Positions 8,212-16,730 of a stretch of DNA of 64,000 nt are shown here, in pieces. The position numbers and the translations under genes are program-made. The notes beneath the pieces were generated by a model. It saw only the letters and a program-made list of their open reading frames with translations. It was not told the origin of the DNA and made no database searches. Source of the DNA: Ascidiimonas sp046199005 (GTDB lineage Bacteria; Bacteroidota; Bacteroidia; Flavobacteriales; Flavobacteriaceae); contig CP176050.1 in the NCBI GenBank assembly GCA_046199005.1, positions 2,108,001-2,172,000 of the forward strand, in the 5' to 3' direction. The stretch's first letter is position 1. Every line of letters begins with the position of its first letter.

Positions 8212-9096
8212 ATGGTTATTGTTGCCTTATTTTTTTTATTCCTTAATAAGGGGCTTGCTCAGGAATTAAATTGTAACATCATCGTAAATTCTGATCAGGT
8301 AGGGCAAACCAATCAACAAATTTTCAAAACTTTAGAACGCGCTTTAAACGATTACGTCAATAAAACGAAATGGACCAATAAAACCTTCAAAATACAAGAG
8401 CGTATCAATTGTAGTATGCTTCTAACGATTACCGAATTTGATGCAAGTAATCAATTCTCCGGAACCATTCAGGTGCAATCCAGCAGGCCTATCTTTAATT
8501 CTAGTTACGATTCTCCCGTTTTCAATTATAACGACCGGCAGTTTAACTTTACGTATCTTGAATTTGAACCGCTGTTTTTTAATCCCAATAATTTCGAATC
8601 TAATTTGGTGAGTGTTATTACCTATTATATTTATATTATTTTAGGGATTGATGCAGACACCTTTGAGAAGAATGGAGGTACTCCTTATTTTGAAAAAGCG
8701 AGAAGTGTTGTTAATCTGGCTCAGGGAAGCGGTTTTCTTGGCTGGCAACAGACAGACGGAAATCGAACCCGATGGGAGTTGATCGATAATCTTTTGTCAA
8801 ATACTTTTAAGGAATACCGCACTGCGATGTATAATTACCATCGGTTAGGATTAGATGTGATGATCGATAATATGACCCTTGCCAAACAACAGATTATCGG
8901 GTGTATGAAGATGTTCGAATCTTTGGTAGCAAGAAGGCCCAACGCTTTCCTCCTTCAAACTTTTTTCGATGCAAAGTCAGAAGAGATCCTCGGTATTTTT
9001 TCAGACGGTCCTAAAATTGATGTGGTGAATCTTAAAAACTCGCTCAATAAGGTTGCACCCTTTTATGCAAATACATGGAAAGAAATTAAATATTAA
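8212..9096 (+). CDS. porD: DUF4835 family protein, PorD-like T9SS component
   Basis: This belongs to the DUF4835 family, which includes the protein called PorD in the type IX secretion literature. I chose the ATG at 8212, 8 bp after the coaBC stop, because it begins directly with a signal peptide (MVIVALFFLFLNKGLAQ). The longer frame from 8158 would add 18 residues inside coaBC. The mature protein, about 277 residues, has the typical N-terminal ELNCNIIVNSDQVGQTNQQIF and no transmembrane segment, so it is periplasmic or membrane-associated. Its place between coaBC and recN is conserved in flavobacteria. The exact role in secretion is not evident from the sequence. Confidence 0.82.
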   Translation: MVIVALFFLFLNKGLAQELNCNIIVNSDQVGQTNQQIFKTLERALNDYVNKTKWTNKTFKIQERINCSMLLTITEFDASNQFSGTIQVQSSRPIFNSSYDSPVFNYNDRQFNFTYLEFEPLFFNPNNFESNLVSVITYYIYIILGIDADTFEKNGGTPYFEKARSVVNLAQGSGFLGWQQTDGNRTRWELIDNLLSNTFKEYRTAMYNYHRLGLDVMIDNMTLAKQQIIGCMKMFESLVARRPNAFLLQTFFDAKSEEILGIFSDGPKIDVVNLKNSLNKVAPFYANTWKEIKY

Positions 9097-9124
9097 CTCA
9101 CTTCTTCCAAAATTAAATTACACG

Positions 9125-9132
9125 TATATTTG
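9125..9132 (+). promoter_or_regulatory. candidate -7 promoter element of recN
   Basis: TATATTTG fits TAnnTTTG and lies 22 bp before the TTG start codon of recN. The predicted start of transcription is about 9138, giving a leader of about 16 nt. No -33 TTG is visible at standard spacing. Confidence 0.5.
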
Positions 9133-9153
9133 AGGGCTTAAAAAAACACAGTA

Positions 9154-10806
9154 TTGTTAGTCTCTCTTTCAATAAAAAATTACGCATTAATCAATCATCT
9201 GGAGATGGATTTTTCAGATGGATTGAGCGTCATTACTGGAGAAACAGGCGCAGGAAAATCTATACTTTTAGGGGCTCTGTCACTCGTGCTTGGAAATCGT
9301 GCAGACTTAAATAGTCTTCGTGCCAAGGATGAAAAGTGCGTGGTAGAAGCAATTTTCAATATCAAAAATTACGGACTCAAAAAGCTTTTTAATAGTCTTG
9401 ATATAGATTTTGATGAGCAAACTATTATCAGAAGAGAAATCCTTCCCAGTGGAAAGTCAAGAGCTTTTGTGAACGATACTCCCAGTAATCTTTCTACCGT
9501 TCAGGAAATTGGAAAAAAGCTTATCGATATTCATTCTCAACATCAAACTCTTGAATTAACGGCAAATGAGTTCCAACTTCAGGTAGTCGATGCAGTAGCG
9601 GGTAATCATGATTTGCTGAAAAATTACCAGACAAAGTTAAAAACGTATCGTGATGAGACGAAACGGTTAAGCGAGCTCATCAATTCAAAAGAAGAAGCTA
9701 ACAAAGAACAGGATTACAATTCTTTTTTAGTACAGGAATTGCAGAATGCCAAACTCTATGAGGGTATGCAGGAAGAACTGGAGTCCGTATACGAACGCCT
9801 GAATAATGTAGAGGAAATTCGGGAAAAACTCGCTTTTAGCAATCAGCTTTTGTCAGAAGATGAGATGGGTATACTTGCCCAGCTAAGTACTTTGAAAAGC
9901 ACATTTCAAAAATTAGCAGGCTTCGGCAAGCAATTTGAACAGCTAGCCTCCAGAACACAGTCTGTTTATATCGAATTAGACGATGCCTTTGGTGAATTGA
10001 AGACACTGGAAGAAGAGCTGGAAGCGGATCCTCGCTTACTCGAAGAAACACATAATAAACTTCAATTACTCTATGATCTTCAGAAAAAACATCAGGTGCT
10101 GGAGGTTAAGGAGCTTCTCTCCATTCAAAAAGAATTAGAAAAAAAACTTGATCATACGAAGAATTTAGATGATGAAATTCTGGCCTTAGAAACCAGTGTT
10201 GATTCGCTTAAAACCGTATTGAACGAATTATCTAATGAGTTGCATATAAAACGAGAAAAAGCAATTCCCGGTCTTATTGATTTTCTGGAAGAATCTTTAC
10301 AAGGATTAGGTATGGTTAATGCTAGATTTGAATTGACCCTAGAACGAAATGTTGAATTTAATGAAACAGGTATAGACACATTAAATTTCTTATTTGCAGC
10401 CAATAAAGGAACCCGGGCGGGTGAATTAAAGAAAGTTGCTTCCGGTGGGGAACTTTCTCGAATCATGCTAAGCATCAAATCATTACTGGCCAAACATGTT
10501 AAATTACCAACTATCATGTTTGATGAAATAGATACGGGTGTATCTGGTGAAGTTTCAAATAAGATGGGAGATATCATGAAAGAAATGAGTAAAAACATGC
10601 AAGTTTTTACGATTACTCACCTTCCTCAGGTTGCGGCAAAGGGAGACCATCATTTTAAAGTTTATAAAACCGATAAAGATGAAATCACGACTACCGATAT
10701 AATAAAATTGAATCCTGATTCCAGAGTAGAGGAACTGGCTGAAATGTTGGGAGGTAAATCCTTGAGTGATTCTGCGCTGGCTCATGCAAGACAACTTCTA
10801 GGTTGA
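9154..10806 (+). CDS. recN: DNA repair protein RecN
   Basis: RecN is an SMC-like ATPase that acts at double-strand breaks in recombination repair. The 550-residue protein has the Walker A GETGAGKS at 29-36, a long central coiled coil with hinge region, the signature motif VASGGELSRIML, and Walker B IMFDEIDTGVSG followed by the histidine switch FTITHLPQVAA. The start is TTG; the family N-terminus (MLxSLSIKNYALI) begins exactly there, and a -7 promoter element ends 22 bp upstream. No ATG is available in a matching position. Confidence 0.96.
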   Translation: MLVSLSIKNYALINHLEMDFSDGLSVITGETGAGKSILLGALSLVLGNRADLNSLRAKDEKCVVEAIFNIKNYGLKKLFNSLDIDFDEQTIIRREILPSGKSRAFVNDTPSNLSTVQEIGKKLIDIHSQHQTLELTANEFQLQVVDAVAGNHDLLKNYQTKLKTYRDETKRLSELINSKEEANKEQDYNSFLVQELQNAKLYEGMQEELESVYERLNNVEEIREKLAFSNQLLSEDEMGILAQLSTLKSTFQKLAGFGKQFEQLASRTQSVYIELDDAFGELKTLEEELEADPRLLEETHNKLQLLYDLQKKHQVLEVKELLSIQKELEKKLDHTKNLDDEILALETSVDSLKTVLNELSNELHIKREKAIPGLIDFLEESLQGLGMVNARFELTLERNVEFNETGIDTLNFLFAANKGTRAGELKKVASGGELSRIMLSIKSLLAKHVKLPTIMFDEIDTGVSGEVSNKMGDIMKEMSKNMQVFTITHLPQVAAKGDHHFKVYKTDKDEITTTDIIKLNPDSRVEELAEMLGGKSLSDSALAHARQLLG

Positions 10807-10818
10807 TTAAAATTTAAA

Positions 10819-10826
10819 TATATTTG
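10819..10826 (+). promoter_or_regulatory. candidate -7 promoter element of fabI
   Basis: TATATTTG fits TAnnTTTG, 42 bp before the fabI ATG. Predicted start is about 10832. Only the -7 half is convincing. Confidence 0.5.
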
Positions 10827-10867
10827 AACCATTAATAAATTGAAATAAGACCACTAAAAACGATACT

Positions 10868-11683
10868 ATGTCATATAACTTATTAAAAGGAAAAAAAGGA
10901 ATCATATTTGGAGCTCTGGATGAGAATTCAATTGCATGGAAAACGGCAGAAAGGGTACATGCAGAAGGAGGAACTTTCGTGCTTACCAACGCTCCAATTG
11001 CTATGCGTATGGGGCAGATTAATGAGCTAGCAGAAAAAACCGGCTCAGAAATTATTCCAGCAGATGCTACAAATCTTGAAGACCTTGAAAATCTTGTGAC
11101 AAAGTCAATGGAGATCCTCGGCGGTAAAATAGATTTTGTTTTACACTCGATAGGAATGTCAGTTAATGTTAGAAAGGGAAGGGCGTATACAGATCAAAAG
11201 TATGATTTTACTACTAAAGGGTGGGATGTTTCTGCAGTCTCCTTCCACAAAGTAATGCAAACCTTGTACAAGGCAGATGCTATGAACGAGTGGGGTAGTA
11301 TCGTTGCACTTACCTATATGGCGGCGCAGCGAACTTTTCCGGATTACAATGACATGGCAGACAACAAGGCGTATCTTGAATCGATAGCACGCAGCTTTGG
11401 TTATTTCTTTGGCAAAGAAAAAAAGGTAAGAGTAAACACCATTTCTCAATCTCCCACACCAACTACTGCAGGACAGGGAGTAAAAGGTTTTGACGGTTTT
11501 ATCTCATACGCAGAACAAATGTCGCCTTTAGGGAATGCTACGGCTCAGGATTGTGCTGATTATACGGTTACACTTTTTTCAGACCTTACCCGAAAAGTTA
11601 CTATGCAAAATCTATTTCATGATGGTGGATTTTCGAATACAGGGGTTAGTAACGAGGTCATTGAGAAATTCACTGAGCAATAG
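10868..11683 (+). CDS. fabI: enoyl-[acyl-carrier-protein] reductase (NADH), FabI type
   Basis: FabI reduces the trans-2 enoyl-ACP double bond in the last step of each fatty-acid elongation cycle. The 271-residue protein begins LLKGKKGIIFGALDENSIAWK, the SDR-like nucleotide-binding turn of FabI. Catalytic residues are Y150, Y160 and K167, reproducing the Tyr-x9-Tyr-x6-Lys spacing of E. coli FabI (Y146, Y156, K163). This is the triclosan-target family, although sensitivity cannot be read from the sequence. It is a single-gene unit with its own promoter and a strong downstream terminator at 11707-11732. Confidence 0.96.
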   Translation: MSYNLLKGKKGIIFGALDENSIAWKTAERVHAEGGTFVLTNAPIAMRMGQINELAEKTGSEIIPADATNLEDLENLVTKSMEILGGKIDFVLHSIGMSVNVRKGRAYTDQKYDFTTKGWDVSAVSFHKVMQTLYKADAMNEWGSIVALTYMAAQRTFPDYNDMADNKAYLESIARSFGYFFGKEKKVRVNTISQSPTPTTAGQGVKGFDGFISYAEQMSPLGNATAQDCADYTVTLFSDLTRKVTMQNLFHDGGFSNTGVSNEVIEKFTEQ

Positions 11684-11706
11684 CAATTTGAAACAGATAA
11701 ACCCAT

Positions 11707-11732
11707 AGCCGCTTTTGTAAGCGGCTTTTTTT
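11707..11732 (+). terminator. rho-independent terminator after fabI
   Basis: An 8-bp stem AGCCGCTT / AAGCGGCT with a TTGT loop is followed by a run of seven Ts. It separates fabI from the glycosyltransferase operon. Confidence 0.9.
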
Positions 11733-11733
11733 A

Positions 11734-11741
11734 TACATTTG
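11734..11741 (+). promoter_or_regulatory. candidate -7 element of the glycosyltransferase-ybbR-coaE operon
   Basis: TACATTTG fits TAnnTTTG and begins right after the fabI terminator. The predicted start is about 11747, leaving a 9-nt leader before the ATG at 11756. Confidence 0.5.
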
Positions 11742-11755
11742 GTTACTTTTACATC

Positions 11756-12760
11756 ATGAAACTATCCATTTCACTTATTGTTCCTGTTTACAATCGGCCA
11801 GACGAAATAGACGAGCTGTTGCAAAGTCTATGCGATCAGGCAACAAACAGAAAATTTGAAGTGGTCATCATTGAAGACGGAAGCGCTTATACCTCAGAAA
11901 GTGTGCTGAAAAAATACCGGTCTCTTTTAGACATCGCCTATTTTTTCAAAGAAAATTCAGGTCCGGGTGATTCGCGAAACTTTGGAATGAACAAAGCGAA
12001 AGGAAATTACTTTATCATTCTTGATTCCGATTGTATTTTACCACCAGATTATATTGAAACCGTCTTCGGGGAGTTAGAAAGCAATTATGTAGATTGTTTT
12101 GGCGGACCAGACGCAGCACATAGCTCATTTACACCGCTTCAAAAGGCTATTAATTATGCAATGACTTCGCTGCTTACAACCGGAGGCATTCGGGGGCATA
12201 AAAACGCAATTGATAAGTTTCAACCCAGAAGCTTTAATATGGGAATTTCAAAAGAGGTTTTTGAAAGTACAGGAGGTTTCGGCAAAATACACCCAGGCGA
12301 AGACCCTGATCTTACGATAAGGATTTGGGAAAAAGGATATGAAACACGATTATTTCCTAATGCGTTTGTTTATCACAAACGCCGAATCTCATGGAAGAAA
12401 TTTTATCTGCAAGTGCATAAGTTCGGACTTACGAGACCAATTCTGAATAAATGGCATCCCCATACCAAAAAACTTACTTACTGGTTTCCAGGGTTGTTTT
12501 CCTTGCTATTGATAGTTGCTATTTTCTTATCACTCTTTGGTTATTTTTTACCCATAATGGCCATGCTTCTCTATTTTTTACTGATTTTTGTGGAATCTCT
12601 TATCAAAAATAAAAACCTATTGGTTGCGTTATTGTCCATACCGGCAGTAATCATTCAATTTTTTGGATACGGATATGGTTTTTTCAAATCTACCTGGAAA
12701 GTCGGGATCATGAAAAGGACACCCGAAAAGGCGTTTCCTAAACTCTTTTTCTTACGATAA
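11756..12760 (+). CDS. family 2 glycosyltransferase with C-terminal membrane helices
   Basis: A 334-residue GT-A fold enzyme of glycosyltransferase family 2. Motifs are SLIVPVYNRPDEIDELL at the N-terminus, EDGS, the DxD-type metal site ILDSDCILPP near residue 90, and HPGEDPDLTIRIWEKG near 180, which carries the ED acceptor-side motif. Two to three hydrophobic segments (FPGLFSLLLIVAIFLSLFGY, LLYFLLIFVESL) anchor the C-terminus in the membrane. The donor and acceptor sugars cannot be deduced. It is followed with a one-base overlap by a YbbR-like gene and then coaE; this trio is common in flavobacteria. Confidence 0.9.
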   Translation: MKLSISLIVPVYNRPDEIDELLQSLCDQATNRKFEVVIIEDGSAYTSESVLKKYRSLLDIAYFFKENSGPGDSRNFGMNKAKGNYFIILDSDCILPPDYIETVFGELESNYVDCFGGPDAAHSSFTPLQKAINYAMTSLLTTGGIRGHKNAIDKFQPRSFNMGISKEVFESTGGFGKIHPGEDPDLTIRIWEKGYETRLFPNAFVYHKRRISWKKFYLQVHKFGLTRPILNKWHPHTKKLTYWFPGLFSLLLIVAIFLSLFGYFLPIMAMLLYFLLIFVESLIKNKNLLVALLSIPAVIIQFFGYGYGFFKSTWKVGIMKRTPEKAFPKLFFLR

Positions 12761-13725
12761 TGGTTAAAAAACATTGGAATAATATGATTATAGGGATGCT
12801 TAAGCGAAGAAAGCTCTCTGTATTTGCTATTTTTTTCGTGTTCACTTCAATTCTGTGGTTATTGGTAAAATTATCGGAAACATATAATGCGACGATCAAT
12901 TATGATATCGAATATGTCTCTGTACCCAAAGACAAGCTTATTCTGGGAAATCCCGTGACCAATTTAAATATATCGGTAAGGGCAGGAGGTTACACTATTC
13001 TCAAACATCGCATTTTTCAAAAGAGTTTAAAGTTAGATGTCTCGCGCGTAGAAGCAAAGGAGGGTAAGTATATATTTTCTACTTCTTATCTTGAGGCTGC
13101 GGTGAAAGAACAGCTTAATAAAGACATCATATTACAAAGTATTCAGCGTGGCTTTATCCCAATAGAGTTGGGGAAAAATAGTGAAAAACGAGTACCGGTA
13201 TTCTCTAACGTTGAGATCTCTTTTGAAAGAGATTTTGACTTGTATGGCGAATTAAGACTAAATCCGGATTCAATCACGGTAAGAGGGTCTGAAAATTTAG
13301 TAGATACCTTAATGGCGCTTGAAACTAAAGCCATGAAGCTTGCAGATGTGAACTCAGATATCGAAGTTACAGTTTCGCTTGCCTTACCAGAAGCGCTACA
13401 GCAACTCGATTTTAGCACAAAAAGTATTCAGATAACCGGAAGCGTCATTCGATTTACAGAAAAAATTGTAGAGGTTCCGCTCATCATCAATAATAAGCCT
13501 GATAAAATTACAATCCGTTTATTTCCTGAAAAAATAAAAGTGAAATGCAGGGGAAGTCTTGCAGACATAAAAAAAGTATTATCTAACGATATATTGGTGA
13601 CTGCAGATTTTAACGAGATAGAAAATACGGGCGTCCTGATCCCGAAAATCAAGAAATATCCTGAATATTTGCGATCTGCAGAAATACTGGATAAGAAGGT
13701 AGAATTTTTAATTAAGAAGGAATGA
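12760..13725 (+). CDS. YbbR-like domain protein
   Basis: A 321-residue protein with one N-terminal membrane helix (LSVFAIFFVFTSILWLLVKL, about residues 20-39) and an extracytoplasmic beta-rich part containing YbbR-like repeats (for example ISVRAGGYTILKHRIF, DSITVRGSENLVDTL, IKVKCRGSLADIKKVL). In Firmicutes, YbbR/CdaR regulates the diadenylate cyclase CdaA, but no cyclase gene is in this window. The start shares one base with the preceding gene, and the stop overlaps coaE by 4 bp, so the three are coupled. The role here is unknown. Confidence 0.8.
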   Translation: MVKKHWNNMIIGMLKRRKLSVFAIFFVFTSILWLLVKLSETYNATINYDIEYVSVPKDKLILGNPVTNLNISVRAGGYTILKHRIFQKSLKLDVSRVEAKEGKYIFSTSYLEAAVKEQLNKDIILQSIQRGFIPIELGKNSEKRVPVFSNVEISFERDFDLYGELRLNPDSITVRGSENLVDTLMALETKAMKLADVNSDIEVTVSLALPEALQQLDFSTKSIQITGSVIRFTEKIVEVPLIINNKPDKITIRLFPEKIKVKCRGSLADIKKVLSNDILVTADFNEIENTGVLIPKIKKYPEYLRSAEILDKKVEFLIKKE

Positions 13726-14306
13726 TTGTAGGATTGACTGGAGGTATCGGAAGTGGAAAATCTACCGTTGCCAAAATGTTTGAGGATTTAGGCGTACCCG
13801 TTTATGTAGCAGATACGGAAGCCAAGAAGTTATTAGAAAATTCTGAAGTAGTTAAAAAAGCAGTAATTGAACTGTTAGGTCCCGAAGCATTTGTAGACTC
13901 TAAACCAGATCGTGTATTCATTGCATCGCTTGTATTCAGAGATTCAAATAAACTCAATGCGTTAAACAAAATTATTCACCCTCAAGTAAAAATTCATTTT
14001 AAAAACTGGTACGACTCTCAGGAGGCACCCTACGTTATTAAAGAAGCTGCAATTTTATTTGAATCGGGTAGTCATGAAGATTGCGACTTTGTAATCACAG
14101 TCACTGCGCCTGAAGATATACGGATAAAACGTGTAATGGCAAGGGATCAGGTAAATGAAGATGATGTAAGGGATCGAATGAAAAATCAGTGGGAAGATGT
14201 CAAAAAAATAGAACTTTCAGATTTTGTGATTCACAATTCTTCTTTACAAGATACCCGCGACCAGGTAAGAAAAATTCACCTTCAATTACTTAAAAAAAAG
14301 TCATAA
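13722..14306 (+). CDS. coaE: dephospho-CoA kinase
   Basis: CoaE phosphorylates the ribose 3'-hydroxyl of dephospho-CoA, the last step of CoA synthesis. The 194-residue protein has the P-loop GLTGGIGSGKST at residues 4-15, the substrate-site region VPVYVADTEAKKLL, the lid DRVFIASLVF, and ITVTAPEDIRIKRVMARD. Length is normal. Start ATG overlaps the ybbR stop as ATGA. Confidence 0.95.
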   Translation: MIVGLTGGIGSGKSTVAKMFEDLGVPVYVADTEAKKLLENSEVVKKAVIELLGPEAFVDSKPDRVFIASLVFRDSNKLNALNKIIHPQVKIHFKNWYDSQEAPYVIKEAAILFESGSHEDCDFVITVTAPEDIRIKRVMARDQVNEDDVRDRMKNQWEDVKKIELSDFVIHNSSLQDTRDQVRKIHLQLLKKKS

Positions 14307-14349
14307 ACACTAAATTTTAACATTTTTGTTAAGGTTAGGTTAAAAGCAC

Positions 14350-14379
14350 TTTGAAAGCAATGCGAAACCTTTAATTTTG
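14350..14379 (+). promoter_or_regulatory. promoter of the histidine kinase-response regulator pair
   Basis: TTTG at 14350-14353 and TAATTTTG at 14372-14379 with 18 bp between them match the Bacteroidota consensus on both halves. Six bases after the -7 element is 14385, the A of the kinase ATG, so the transcript is predicted to be leaderless. Confidence 0.68.
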
Positions 14380-14384
14380 ACTAA

Positions 14385-15953
14385 ATGAGTAAGAGATTAT
14401 TCGTCCTGTTGGTAGTTTTGATGAGCTTATCTCTCATAGGAATCATCTTTGTACAGGGATACTGGATTAAAGCTACTATAGATAACAAAGAGGAACAGTT
14501 TTCGATGAATGCCAATCAGATTTTAATATCTGTGGCAGAAAGTATCAAACAAAGAGAAATTAAAGACTTCATCAGTATTGTTGTCAACGGTTTAGACAGT
14601 CTTGAGAACCCAAATGTATCTGAAATTTCTAAGCTTTTTGTTATTCAGACAAACCCTGAAACCAATGAGAAATTTATTTATTCTCATGGTATTTTCGAGG
14701 AAGACTACGGATACTCTTCAGCGTTCTTTGAAAACGGTCTGGATAGTGTAAATATTAAAAGATTCATCAGTGCAAGAGAATCCAAAGTAGTTCGGGATGA
14801 ATTTGGACTGGACGGTAAGAAGATCAATGAGGCGACTATCATGCGAAAGGTTGGTAGGTTAGACGAAATAGATAAGGCAGCTTATGAGACTACTTATCGC
14901 GATATCGCCAAGGCAAAACCAATACATAAACGTACCAGTGTTAGAGAAATTCAATTACTGCTTCAGCGAGAACTTGAAGATAGAAATATAGATGTCGATT
15001 TTGAATTCGGCATTTACAGTAAAGGGTTGGCAACCAAAGTAAGGTCAAGAGGTTTCGCTTTGTCTCAATCTACCAGGTACAGAACTCCATTATTCATTGA
15101 TAATGAAGGAGAAAGTAACTATGATCTATTGGTAACCTTTCCCAAAAAGAAAAAATTCCTTATTTCCAGCATCATTACAATGGCGATTCTATCGGTCATT
15201 TTTACACTTATCATTATTGTAGCATACTCAAGTGCCCTTTATCAATTGATTAGGCAGAAACAAATATCAGAGATTAAAACTGACTTTATCAATAATATGA
15301 CGCATGAGTTTAAGACTCCTATTGCTACCATTAATTTAGCGTTGGACGCCATTAAAAATCCAAAAACATTTGGAGATCATGATAAGGTGAAGCGGTATCT
15401 GCAAATGATCAAAGACGAAAATAAAAGAATGCACGCACAAGTTGAAAATGTACTTCGAATATCTAAACTGGAAAAAAATCAGTTAGATATTAGTAAGGAC
15501 AGAGTAGATATACACGACGTAATTGATGATGCTGTTCTGCATGTTTCACTTATCGTAGAAGACCGAGGTGGATATATTAACCAAAATCTCGATGCAGAGC
15601 GAAGTGAAGTTTTAGCAAATGATGTACACTTTACCAACGTGATCGTTAATATTCTGGACAATGCGATTAAGTATTCTCCTGAGGCACCAAAAATTGAGGT
15701 TTCAACGGAGATCGTAAAAAATAATATTGTAATTAAAATTGCAGATCAGGGTGCCGGAATGAGTAAAGCAGTGGTCAAAAGAATTTTTGAAAAATTCTAT
15801 CGAGAACACACGGGAAATATTCACAATGTCAAGGGGCACGGATTAGGTCTGGCCTATGTTAAAAAGATCGTAGATGACCACCAGGGAGAGATTTACGTAG
15901 AAAGCGAAAAAGATAAAGGGAGTACCTTTTATATAAAGTTACCTTTAATATAA
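14385..15953 (+). CDS. sensor histidine kinase
   Basis: A 522-residue membrane histidine kinase. TM1 is at about residues 5-26, then a periplasmic sensor region of about 230 residues, and TM2 at about 268-286. The HisKA H-box NNMTHEFKTPIATI carries the phospho-accepting H307. The catalytic domain has the N-box (NILDNAIKYSPEA), G1 (IADQGAGMS), F-box and G2 (GHGLGLAYVKKI). It is followed 5 bp later by its response regulator. The pair resembles RprX/RprY of Bacteroides in arrangement and regulator type. The signal is unknown, because the periplasmic part matches no sensor domain I recognise. Confidence 0.95.
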   Translation: MSKRLFVLLVVLMSLSLIGIIFVQGYWIKATIDNKEEQFSMNANQILISVAESIKQREIKDFISIVVNGLDSLENPNVSEISKLFVIQTNPETNEKFIYSHGIFEEDYGYSSAFFENGLDSVNIKRFISARESKVVRDEFGLDGKKINEATIMRKVGRLDEIDKAAYETTYRDIAKAKPIHKRTSVREIQLLLQRELEDRNIDVDFEFGIYSKGLATKVRSRGFALSQSTRYRTPLFIDNEGESNYDLLVTFPKKKKFLISSIITMAILSVIFTLIIIVAYSSALYQLIRQKQISEIKTDFINNMTHEFKTPIATINLALDAIKNPKTFGDHDKVKRYLQMIKDENKRMHAQVENVLRISKLEKNQLDISKDRVDIHDVIDDAVLHVSLIVEDRGGYINQNLDAERSEVLANDVHFTNVIVNILDNAIKYSPEAPKIEVSTEIVKNNIVIKIADQGAGMSKAVVKRIFEKFYREHTGNIHNVKGHGLGLAYVKKIVDDHQGEIYVESEKDKGSTFYIKLPLI

Positions 15954-15958
15954 AAATT

Positions 15959-16672
15959 ATGGATAAAGCAAATAAAAAAATACTGTTAGTTGAGGATGAT
16001 CCCAATTTCGGAGTTGTTCTGAAGGATTACCTCACCATGAATGATTTTGATGTAATGCTGGCAAAAAACGGTATGGAAGGTTTTGAAAAGTTCAAAAAGG
16101 ACAATTATGACCTCTGTATTTTAGATGTAATGATGCCTTACAAAGACGGTTTTACACTTGCAAAAGAAATAAGAGAGAAAGATGAAAATATACCCATCAT
16201 TTTCCTTACAGCAAAAACAATGAAAGAAGACGTTCTTAAAGGATATAAGGCGGGTGCAGATGATTATCTGAATAAGCCTTTTGATTCTGAAGTACTATTA
16301 TTTAAAATAAAGGCGATCATGCAGCGTAAAGCTTCCGATTCGGTAGCCGACAGCAAGCAATTTGAATTTAAAATTGGAAACTTTCATTTGAATTCAAAAC
16401 TTCGTTTTCTAACCTATAAAGACGAAGAACCTATAAAATTGTCACCAAAAGAAAACGAATTACTACGCTTGTTGGCTCTACATGAAAATGATCTAATGCC
16501 AAGAGAATTGGCACTTACTAAAATATGGAGAGACGATAATTATTTTACGTCCAGAAGTATGGATGTATATATCGCTAAGCTTCGTAAATACCTTAAGAAA
16601 GATGAAGAAGTTGAAATTTTAAATATTCACGGAGAAGGTTTCCGATTGGTTGTAAAGAGCAAGGCGGAATAA
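15959..16672 (+). CDS. OmpR-family response regulator
   Basis: A 237-residue receiver plus winged-helix regulator, cognate to the preceding kinase. The receiver has acidic residues EDD at 12-14, phospho-acceptor D56 in CILDVMMP, the switch threonine in IIFLTAKT and the lysine in NKPFDSE. The C-terminal Trans_reg_C domain includes IKLSPKENELLRLLALHEN, SRSMDVYIAKLRKYL and INIHGEGFRLV. A 12-bp GTAA-loop terminator follows. Likely RprY-like; target promoters are not evident in the window. Confidence 0.95.
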   Translation: MDKANKKILLVEDDPNFGVVLKDYLTMNDFDVMLAKNGMEGFEKFKKDNYDLCILDVMMPYKDGFTLAKEIREKDENIPIIFLTAKTMKEDVLKGYKAGADDYLNKPFDSEVLLFKIKAIMQRKASDSVADSKQFEFKIGNFHLNSKLRFLTYKDEEPIKLSPKENELLRLLALHENDLMPRELALTKIWRDDNYFTSRSMDVYIAKLRKYLKKDEEVEILNIHGEGFRLVVKSKAE

Positions 16673-16697
16673 TATAAATAATTAATAAAGGTAATTG

Positions 16698-16730
16698 AAG
16701 CCGAATGATGTAAATCATTCGGCTTTTTTT
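16698..16730 (+). terminator. strong terminator between the response regulator and gntP
   Basis: A perfect 12-bp stem (AAGCCGAATGAT / ATCATTCGGCTT) closed by a GTAA loop of the GNRA type and followed by seven Ts. The last base of the T run overlaps the gntP stop codon, so it terminates the plus-strand operon. The A-rich other side gives it a weaker potential on the minus strand. Confidence 0.93.
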